From positions 32,311,965 to 32,375,964 of the forward strand of contig CM026557.1 of assembly GCA_015143295.1 (NCBI GenBank): a stretch of DNA of 64,000 bases, given 5' to 3'. Of this stretch, positions 45,961 through 54,507 are shown piece by piece. Every line of letters starts with the position of its first letter. Positions within the stretch are counted from its first letter, which is position 1. Under the pieces are notes generated by a model. The model made no database searches, was not told the origin of the DNA, and worked only from the letters and a program-made list of their open reading frames with translations. A program made the position numbers and the translations under genes. This stretch comes from Tetracentron sinense (Eukaryota; Streptophyta; Magnoliopsida; Trochodendrales; Trochodendraceae).

Positions 45961-46055
45961 CCGGGGTAGTGTCCCGACCTCTCTTAGCTCTCTTGAGCGC
46001 TTTTAGTTAGTCTTCTTTGGTGTGTGCTTCTAGCCTAGTGAGGCTCATGTTCATC

Positions 46056-46188
46056 TTCTTCCTCTGTTAGTCTGTCAAGGCTTCGGCCTCAGTCCACTGT
46101 AAGTACTACTTCTATGTATTAAGGTTCTTACCTGGCTTGTTTACTTCTTCCTCTGTTAGTCTGTCAAGGCTTCGGCCTCAGTCCACTA
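46056..46188 (+). repeat. 44-bp direct repeat in the EPRV leader
   Basis: The phrase starting CTTCTTCCTCTGTTAGTCTG and ending CAGTCCACT occurs at 46056-46099 and 46145-46188. The first copy runs into GTAAGTACT, a good splice-donor match. The second runs into a copied protease segment. Confidence 0.8.
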
Positions 46189-46500
46189 TACCTCAGGTAT
46201 ATACAGTACAAGCCCTATATCCAGTCATTTCTACTCAACCTATTCCTATGGCCCAAGTTCAGATCCTTACAGATCATTATTCCAGACCTATTCCAGCCAT
46301 AGCCTTCTTTAACACTGGTGCTTCCCAATCTATCCTAAATCCTGATATTATCCCTAAAGAATTATGGATAACCCTCATGTCACGCCTGCTACAGTGACGC
46401 TACAGTGACCGTTGCTACAGTGATGTGAACAGTGACATCTACAGTTGATGTGAATAGTGTGTGAACAGTAGACCCGTGAGTCTACAGTGTTGGTTTGTAA
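46187..46500 (+). repeat. Duplicated EPRV protease-promoter module
   Basis: Nearly identical to 43367-43613: the protease start with the same Asp-to-Asn change, joined at the same junction (AAAGAATTATGGATAACC) to promoter words. The copy extends further into the promoter, to TTTGTAATG. The shared junction shows the join happened before the duplication. Confidence 0.85.
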
Positions 46501-47208
46501 TGTGTTTGGCTTAACGACTGGGAGACTATAGGATGTAAAGACTGGGTTGCTACAGGCGTTACCATGGTTGCTAAGGGAGCTACTGTAGAGGGTAGAGGTA
46601 AAGACCTAGTGGAAACTAGAGGTAATGGTAATATAGTAGGTGATGTAGAGGCTGTAGAAATCCAGGGGTCTGATCTAAAAGGATTATTGACTGTATCGAA
46701 GACCAAAGGTTGCATATTCATATGACTAGGAGGTGTGTACCGAGGTTGTGGTTGATAGGTAAGACCTGGAGGTAAACTAGATGCAAATGTTGGTGGAGGA
46801 GGTGTACTAAGATGCGGATAGTAACCTCGTTCATGTTCAGCCTGTCGAGAAAGTTCGAGAGATCTGAGTTGAGATTCAAGATGAGTCAATTGAGAAATCT
46901 TGGGATTCATCAATTGCCATTGATAATTCAAATCTTTGATTGTAGAAGTGATTTGATATATTTCTGAACGTAAGAGAGAAATCTGACCTTGACAGTGTTG
47001 AATTAAAATATCAGTATTACTGAAATACTGAGATATGGAAGAGGTTAAAGTCTTTTGGTTTTCAAGGAGGGAATGGAGTGTGATATTCTGATGGCGAGAG
47101 TTTTCTGCTTGCCAATTCAGAGATGCTTCAGCAGCAGTAATTGTTTTTCCATGAGTAGGTTTGATTTTCCATGTATGTTGTTCATTAGATTGAGGATAGG
47201 AAAAATCG
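46501..47208 (-). repeat. Inverted copy of the EPRV linker region
   Basis: The minus strand matches plus-strand 41209-41911 of ORF1 nearly throughout, about 700 bp. It could pair with the ORF1 copy in a transcript. The open frames in it are copies, not a new gene. Confidence 0.9.
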
Positions 47209-47535
47209 CCGAGGAGGTGACTATTTTCCCCAACTTTTAATGTCCAAACTTACTCGATAACATACCCAAAGATCAAAGAAAATGACAATAATATCCTTTC
47301 TTCATTGTGAATGTTTTGTTCTACCCTTGTGAATGCGACACTTGAACAGTAGATGATGATGCTAGGTGAAAGTCTATGCCCACTCGTAGGCCAGGTGGAG
47401 TATGATATGGTGGCTAAGGTGACGGGCATGCTTTTAAGATGGACTAGACTGGGGTTTTGCACTTGCAAACTTGCTTAAGTCGCTAGAAGCTTTGAAAGCA
47501 AAAGTTGTGGAGGCTATAGGGTTCAAAGAAATGTT
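47209..47535. other. Unassigned flank between EPRV and LTR
   Basis: No coding sequence or named element recognised. The right junction of the viral sequence is at about 47208. Confidence 0.5.
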
Positions 47536-48845
47536 TGTAACGACCCAAAATTTTAATATAATAATTTTTAGGGTTTAGCGGCCCTTAATTGGGATGAATT
47601 GTACTATAATGAATTACCAATAGATCAATGTTTGATAAATTTGTGGGATTTGGGTTTTCGCTTGGGATTGTGTTGTCACGAGTAAAATTCAATGTTTTCC
47701 CTCAAAAATTATCCACAGCGTGCCGGTCGACTATCTGGATGATTACTTGTCATGTCGGCTCCATCGCGTATCAATTTGCGAGACCGCGGGGGCCTCGTAC
47801 GTAAGAAAACCAGGAAATCCATAGATTTTTGAAATTCAGCGGGACTCGATATTTACTGATTGCTCTAATAGAAATCTGCGAAACTCGCACACAGCGTGTC
47901 GATCGAACGTCTGAACAACTATCTATCATCTCAGTTGTTTATCAACTCAAACAGTGAAACTGCAGCGTGTTTTGTGTATAAACCTAGAAAATTTGTGGGT
48001 TTTACAGTTTTCTTCCAAACTTTCTTTTTACTATCAAAACTCCATATTTTTCTCCAAAATTCACACAACGGGTGTCAAATTGCCTCATGTACGTTCACCT
48101 GTCATTTCGTGACTATCGCACATCGTTTCGTGGAATTACAAAGGTCGTACGAGTGAAAAAGTGGAAAACCGGTCAAACCAGTCAAAGGGGTCACATCATC
48201 GAGGACATGTGCGATCACATGGCAATTGCCACCTCGTGTGCGGCCTAGGCACTTGTTGCCTATATAAGGAGGGTAACCCCCCTCATTTCTCATTCCTTCT
48301 CCCAAGAGCAAGAACCTGCGTGAGGGATTCTAGAGAAAGAAAGTGAGGAGAGAGAAAGGAAGAGGAGGTTCCACTTGGGGTTATTCGGCGTTCCCGACAC
48401 GTTGGTGATGTCTATTTCCCTCTTCGGAGCCTCAAATTTCATGTAGAGAGGTAAAATCCATTTCCCCTCTCTTTTATTTTCCCTGTTATTTACATTATGA
48501 ATAGTTAACTTTAAATGGCTGTAATTTTACCCTCAAAATTTGGAATCGAATGATTCTTAAGCCGTTGGAAAGATACTGAAATCATCTTCGATGTTCATGT
48601 TGAACAGTGATCTAGATTTTGAGCCTAAGTGAGGTCAAATGACCGAAAACCGAAGACTGGTCTATTATAATTTGTCCCATGAATAGCCAACTTTAGGGAA
48701 GCCTAGTTTTGTAACTACTGATCGGAATCGAATGATTCTTGAGTTGTTGAAAAGATACAGAAACTCTCTTCGATGTTCATGCTGAATATTTTTTCATATT
48801 TTGAGCCTAAATGAGGTCAAATGGCCGAAAACCGAAGACTGGTCT
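47536..48845 (+). mobile_element. Plus-strand gypsy-type LTR, truncated
   Basis: Starts TGTAACGACCC, a common plant gypsy LTR start, with TATATAAGG at 48260-48268 as core promoter. It is interrupted at 48846 by the minus-strand gypsy LTR. No gag or pol is attached. A tandem duplication occupies its downstream part. Confidence 0.6.
48496..48845 (+). repeat. Tandem duplication of about 170 bp in the LTR
   Basis: Two diverged units, 48496-48662 and 48676-48845, share ATGAATAG...AACTTTA, GGAATCGAATGATTCTT, CTTCGATGTTCATG and CCGAAAACCGAAGACTGG. Confidence 0.85.
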
Positions 48846-50538
48846 TGTCGCGCCTCAAAATCCACCCTAGGAGTTAGCCGTGATTCTGTGCGTGACTAAC
48901 CTGTCTTACAAACCATCCTGTATAAAAGTGCCAACACATAACGTAGCGGAAGTGAAAACTAAACATTTTCTTTCTATACATATGATTGTATTCCAAGTTT
49001 TTACATACATAACAAAAGTAAATGTGGACATACTCACCTATCAAAATACAAAATATATCTCACTATCACTCCACTTAGCAATAGTCTAGACAGGGCCACC
49101 TATCAAGATCTCTATCCTCATGTGGCTGCAACGGGGATAGACGGCTCCCTTTCTTTCACATCAACCCATGGCTCCGGGTTGTAAATGTCAAACGAACTTA
49201 CCGCCATAAAATGTACGACTGAGCATGGAATACTCAGCGTGTACAAGCTACTAGCTAACATTGTTATACAATAAATAATATCATGTGAGTATTGAAGATA
49301 AATTCATAATTCATGCATTGAACCGAACATAGAAATCATAACTAAAAATTTAACTTTGTGTGTGCATAACTTTCAAAACTTTATCTTAAGAGCTTTCGTA
49401 GAAAACGAACCATGCCTTATGAGTTCTTATAAATCTCATGAGTCTTATGAGTTATTTGAGCTTGTGAGTTCTTATGAGCAAGAGGTTAGTACCCGAATTT
49501 CCCTGGGCTACCAACCTCCTTAACAATCCATCAAACTTATGAGCATTTCTTAAAGCATTCCTTATGAGATTTCCTTTCAATATTCTTATGAGAAAAAGGT
49601 GAGTACCCGAATCTCCCGGGGCTACCAACCTCCTTGACAATACATCAAACTTATGAGAAGATTCTTACGAGCATGAGGTTAGCACCCATAAAATCTTGGG
49701 CTGCCAACCTCCTTGACAGCCCATTAAACATGTAAGAAGATTCTTATAATCAAGATGTTAGTACCCGAATTTCCCTGAGTTACCAACATCCTTGACAATC
49801 CATGTTAAAGTGATTAATGCATGTAAGTTTATGAGCATGGCGGTTCTTATGAGTTCCTTATTTGTTCTCAATTCCAAGTGCTTATGAGAAACCAATGATT
49901 CAATAATCTTACTTATAGGGAAGAAAATCATGCAAGGCATATGTATGCATGGTAGACTCGTGAGCATCAAAATAGACTTAGAAAACCTTAAACATAGCGA
50001 TATGAAGCTTATGAACATCATAGTAAGCATAGAAGACCCTTATACATTCAAACATAGACATAAAGTCTATTCATAGCAATGACATAGCAACAATCATGGC
50101 TAGTAAGCCTAACGCATCCCATCTTATTTGAAATCATAGTTTCTTTGAGGAAACATCACTACCAATACCAACATAGAACATGACTATCCCTTTTATTGAA
50201 ACACCTAACTTTGAAACCCTTGTTTCTAGGTTAAATTGTAGCGAAGGTTGGAGAATGGATGTATTTAATCACAACAAGTTAACAAGTAGAAGTATTTACT
50301 TATGAAATTACAACAAGTTAGTTAATACGGTGTAGTTACCTTGCAAAGAGTGAATCTCCCCAATATAGAGCTTGAGGAAGGTTGAGAAGGCCTGAAGGAG
50401 TGCAAATTGACTTTAGAAAGCAAGATGAGCTCCAACCTTGGTCTTTGAGCAAAACCCTAGCTCTCCCCTTCCTTCTCCTTCAAAATCCTCAATTGTTTGT
50501 CTTAGAGGGTTTGTGACACCTTAAGGCCACAAAATTGG

Positions 50539-50549
50539 CCTTATATAGG
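50539..50549 (-). promoter_or_regulatory. LTR TATA box
   Basis: CCTATATAAGG on the minus strand, about 77 bp downstream of palindrome array D. Confidence 0.55.
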
Positions 50550-50625
50550 CAAAGGGGTGGTCAAAGGACCATCATACCCTTAATGAAGGGTTTAAAATGA
50601 CCAAACAAGGCAAAATGCGAAGGAG

Positions 50626-50760
50626 CGGTCGACCGGTAGGGAGCATCGGTCGACCGGTCAAAAACTCCCTCTCGAGAAATATTCCCCATACAAAATTTCT
50701 GGGAACCGGTCGACCGGTAGGGACTATCGGTTGACCAGTAGCAATATCGGTCGACTGGTT
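50626..50760. repeat. CGGTCGACCGGT palindrome array (array D)
   Basis: Five units lie at 50626-50637, 50647-50658, 50706-50718, 50728-50740 and 50748-50760. The first three are perfect palindromes and the last two carry single-base decay (CGGTTGACCAGT, CGGTCGACTGGT). They lie in the U3 part of the minus-strand LTR. Confidence 0.9.
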
Positions 50761-51011
50761 TGACTGTTCTTTTCCCATTTTTTCTATATTCTTCATTTTG
50801 CATTTCGAATGCTTTATTTATGTTCCTTAATATCCACAGGCATTACACACTCATGGTTTGAACCCCCAAAAATCATACAAACACTCATAAAGTTCACAAT
50901 CCCTCATTTCTCACTGAGAACTTCCAAGATCATACATAAGGCTTAAAGCCTTAAAACACTATTCATAACACTATTCACTGGAATAGTGATTCCAAAATCT
51001 GGGCTTCTTAA

Positions 51012-52540
51012 TCCTCCCCCCTTATAGAAATTTCGTCCCCGAAATTAGAATGATACACAGTGAGACAAAACGAAAATATTTACATATAAACGATCCTAAA
51101 CGAACAATAAGGGTACTTCTCCCTCACTTTGGCTTCATGCTCCCAAGTAGCCTCTTCTGCGGAGTAGTGTTGCCACTTCACGAGGACTAAAGGAATGATC
51201 TTGGTTCACAAGACTTGATCTCGCCTATCCAAAATCTGAACCGGCTCTTCCACTAATGTGAGATTCTCTCAGATTTCCAACGGATCAAGATCTATAACAT
51301 GGGAGGGATTCGGGATATACTTTCGAAGCATGGACACATGAAACACATTGTGGACTGTCGCCATGTGAGTGGGTAGAGCAACTCCTCACCAACTCGAGTG
51401 ACGATTTCGAACGAACCCACATACCTCGAACTGAGTTTACCCCTCTTGCCAAATCTCATAACACCCTTTGTCGGCGAAACTTTAACAAACACAAAATCTC
51501 CAACACTAAATTCAAGATCTCGCCTATGGGTGTCGGTATAGCTCTTTTGCTTATCCTGAGCCGTCTTCAACCTTTTCCTGATAATCTTGACCCTATCTGC
51601 AGTCTGCTCGATCAACTCGGGACCCAACACTTTCCTCTCCCCAACTTCATCTCAATATAGAGGAAACCTGCAACTTCGCCCATACAAGGTCTCGAAAGGT
51701 GCCATTTGGATGCTCACCTGATAACTATTATTGTAGGTGAACTCAACCAACGGCAAGTGATCTTCCCAACTGCAATTGAAGTCCAACAAGCAAGCTCGGA
51801 GCATGTCCTCTATAATCTGGTTCACCCTCTCGGTCTACCCATCTGTCTGAGGATGAAGGTGGTACTAAAGTTCAAACGGGAACCCATAGCACTCTGGAAG
51901 CTCTTCTAGAACCTGAAAGTGAATCTCGGATCCCGATTTGAAACAATGCTCATTGGCACCCCGTGCAACCGAACTACTTCTTTGATGTATAGTGCTGCAA
52001 GTTGGTTCGAGTTGAACGTATTTCGATATGGCAAGAAATGGGCGGACTTCGTTAAGCAGTCAACTACCACCCAAATGGCATCGGAGTTCTTCATCGTCCT
52101 TGGCAACCCATCAATGAAATCCATGGAGATGTTATCCCATTTCTACTTGGGAATAGGAAGGGATTGCAAAATCCCTGCTGGCCTCAAATGCTCGACCTTC
52201 ACTTGTTGGCATACTAATCATCTTGACACATACTCTGCGACTACCCTCTTCATGTTCCGCCACCAATGGTGCATTTTCAGGTTTTAGTACATCTTCATAG
52301 CCCCAGGATGCACAGTGTACTTGGACATGTGAGCTTCATCTAATATTTCGCTTCTCAACTCCGTATCTGCAGGAACACATAACCTTCCCTTAAATGTGAT
52401 CACTCCAGTACCCTCTTCATCACTCTCTTTAATGACTGCCTTATCTCTGTAAGCAATTAGCTCCGCATCCAAACCCTATAACTCTTGGATCCAAACTAGG
52501 ATATAAGGCCTGACCGTAAGATTAGTGTGAGTAGTGAAAT
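51012..52540 (-). pseudogene. Gypsy pol 3' part: integrase
   Basis: On the minus strand, in order: integrase zinc-binding part (RSEILDEAHMSKYTVHPGAMKMY, 52284-52472), core (VVVDCLTKSAHFLPY and VRLHGVPMSIVSNRDPRF, 51906-52124), and C-terminal part (DLEFSVGDFVFVKVSPTKGV, 51292-51630). The second catalytic position reads SNRD where SDRD is usual, a G-to-A type change. Several frames are needed. Cut at about 52540 by the next element, so reverse transcriptase and gag are missing. Confidence 0.85.
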
Positions 52541-52560
52541 CTCATCTCCCGAAAGGCGGG

Positions 52561-53896
52561 TGTATGGTGCACCTGCCTACGCAGGATCACCACTCATTGA
52601 ATGAGCGGTTAGGCTTCGCGCATGCCAAAGGCATGCGCACCAGCTGGCCAAGGGCTGGCTTTCCGCCAGCCCACCTAGCATTAAATGCTAAGCAGCAGAG
52701 CATTAATGCCCCACGGACACCCTTTGTGTCAGCCCTCAAGGGACTAACACGTGGATAAGGTTTGCCCTCACGGACAAACCCTTATTCAAGTTTGCGGATA
52801 GACTCCATGAGTCCATCCGCGGGCCAGTTAATGACTAGCCCAGTCCTTGACCATAAAAGGCCATAAACCTAACCTAGACCAAGGGTTGGACCCATGGTCC
52901 TACCTATATTGATCCGCGGATGGACTAAGGTCAAACCCTGGTCCGCAGTCTAAATATACTTGGATCTAACCTAGACCGCAGGTGAGACCATGGGTCTCAC
53001 CTCTTTAATTGCGGACTAACCAAGGTCAGTCATTTCCCAAATGACAGCCAATATCTGATCATCATTTGATACAGAATCCTTAATAAAAATGACTCTCTGC
53101 CAGCTTTGGGGAATCCCAAGATAGAGATCTCCTCTCTTTCTCTAATAAGAGAGTGTCAAATGACACTCTATCCGAAATGGGAAGTTATCTCTTCCATTTT
53201 CTGGAAAGATAAGAATCTTTCCCCTTTTTGGAGGAAAAGTTTGATCCTTCCAGCTTTCCCAAAAAAGGAAACCAATTTGGAGTCCTTTAAAAAGGACTCT
53301 CATCCGTGTGATTTCTCTAAGATAAGAGAAACCTGCTGTCTTGGACAAATGACCCTCTCTAAGGAGAGTTGGCCTCTTTTGATTTTTTAAAAATGAGAAA
53401 GTCAAAAGAGAGTCCAAAAAGGACTCTCTAAAAGATGTAAAAGAGGATTTCTCACAAGAAACCCTCAAGGGAGAAACAGAGGGAGATACATGAAAAGAAC
53501 ACGAACCCCAGCAGCAACGAAGCAAAAAGTAGGAAAACAACAGCAACCAATGAGGAATAAAGAGGATCTCCCCCATATGGAGAATACCAGGTGAACCCTC
53601 AATAAGGCCACCTCTCTTTCTTTTCTTTCTTTTTGATGCTAAAACCTCTATGAGGTATCTTGTAACGCTTACATGGGATCTGGGTAACCCCATTGAATAA
53701 ATACAAACACTTTATTCAAAATATCTGTTCTTCTTTTAATCTTTCTTCTTAATCAGGGGTATTTCCCCCAAATAGGGAAGGTAATTAACAGTCTGAGTTT
53801 ACTCAGATTGGAAGGATAGTCCCCTACAACAAACAATAAACTCCATAAAACAATAGAGGAAATTTGAAAGCAAAGAATAATTTTTGCGCTTACAAA
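52561..53896 (+). mobile_element. Hairpin-tiled LTR of a plus-strand gypsy element
   Basis: Probably starts TGTATGG at 52561 and ends CTTACA at 53896, immediately before a primer-binding-like site. AATAAA lies at 53696-53701. The first 900 bp are occupied by consecutive stem-loops (see separate entry). The exact left edge is uncertain by about 20 bp since the second LTR is not in view. Confidence 0.6.
52566..53466. repeat. Ladder of at least 23 short perfect hairpins
   Basis: Stems of 5-9 bp with loops of 0-6 bases follow one another. Examples: GCGCATGCC/GGCATGCGC (52618-52638), GGGCTGGC/GCCAGCCC (52652-52672), TAGCATT/AATGCTA (52676-52690), GGTGAGACC/GGTCTCACC (52981-53001), AGAGTGTCA/TGACACTCT (53150-53169), GAGTCCTTT/AAAGGACTC (53280-53299), AGAGAGTCC/GGACTCTCT (53407-53429). 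Stem sequences differ from each other, so this is not a tandem repeat. Confidence 0.92.
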
Positions 53897-53898
53897 TT

Positions 53899-53916
53899 AA
53901 TGGCCCGCCCAGTGGG
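53899..53916 (+). other. Possible primer-binding site
   Basis: AATGGCCCGCCCAGTGGG follows the LTR end by a few bases, with the TGG start expected of a primer-binding site. I could not assign the tRNA. Confidence 0.35.
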
Positions 53917-54507
53917 ACTTTCTTCTCCTCTCATATTTGAAGAAAGATAAAAAAATAAGAAGAGCAAAAAAAAAGATGAGTGATTCTTTCCTTTCTTTTC
54001 TTATTGATGCTAACCAGGATCATCGAGACCGTCTGCATTCATCGGGCCTACGTCCTGACCATCAACCGACGGGTGTATGTATCCCCGATCCGGATCCCGG
54101 TGACTCATCCTCTCACCTGGGCCAAGGTAGCAGCAACTCTAGCTAGGAAGGTCTGGCTAACTGGTCAAACCTCTGCAAAAAGGCCATGGTCACTAGACCA
54201 GGCCTTTGTTGAAAACGCTCCAGTCCACAGCAGAAGCAGAACCCACCCCATCAACTCAGGGTGAAAAACAGTCTGCCTGCCAAAATCAAAGGCTGGCAGC
54301 CCGCTCACATCAGGCTGTCAGCCAACAGCAGGTCACCAGCCCGCAGGCACCCAGAGGATGTCAGCCAGCTCGTAAGCACCTTAGAAAGGAAGTGCCCATC
54401 CGCAGACATATTTGTCCGTGGATACAAAGGAGGGTGCACCCAACCGGGTGCACACAAAGCAAAGTGGCTCAGCCACTTCGTGACAAGTCAACCCAAAAAG
54501 CAGACCT
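53917..54507 (+). other. Leader of the hairpin-LTR gypsy element
   Basis: Short frames only. It contains further stem-loops, including a 12-bp stem with one bulge (AAAGGCC/GGCCTTT arms, 54179-54207) and AAGTGGCT/AGCCACTT (54462-54478). Confidence 0.5.

Larger units (their letters stand above)
39838..47208 (+). mobile_element. Rearranged endogenous pararetrovirus (caulimovirid, Florendovirus-like)
   Basis: Order on the plus strand: movement-coat-protease ORF (39838-43575), promoter fragment, second protease copy (43622-44130), ORF2 pieces (44385-45680), promoter with TATA box and leader (45779-46186), a duplicated protease-promoter module (46187-46500), and an inverted coat-region segment (46501-47208). 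No reverse transcriptase or RNase H motif is present, so the copy is incomplete. A long MP-coat-PR polyprotein plus a separate ORF2 suggests Florendovirus or a relative; the genus is tentative. Confidence 0.85.
48846..50994 (-). mobile_element. Minus-strand gypsy 3' LTR
   Basis: On the minus strand it follows the pol gene and a GGGGGG-AGGA polypurine run (51012-51020), and ends TTTGAGGCGCGACA at 48846, a typical gypsy LTR end. It has TATATAAGG near 50540 (minus strand), an 'accctagc' segment, and repeated 'cttatgag' phrases at 49410-49880. The start is placed at about 50994 and is not certain. Confidence 0.6.

Noticed and set aside
47055..47240. Small plus-strand frame at the end of the virus
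   Set aside because: It is the antisense of the inverted ORF1 copy; the same frame occurs on the minus strand at 41170-41358.
53142..53693. 183-codon minus-strand frame over the hairpin ladder
   Set aside because: It lies in the LTR, shows no recognisable domain, and low stop density is explained by the purine/pyrimidine-rich hairpin arms.
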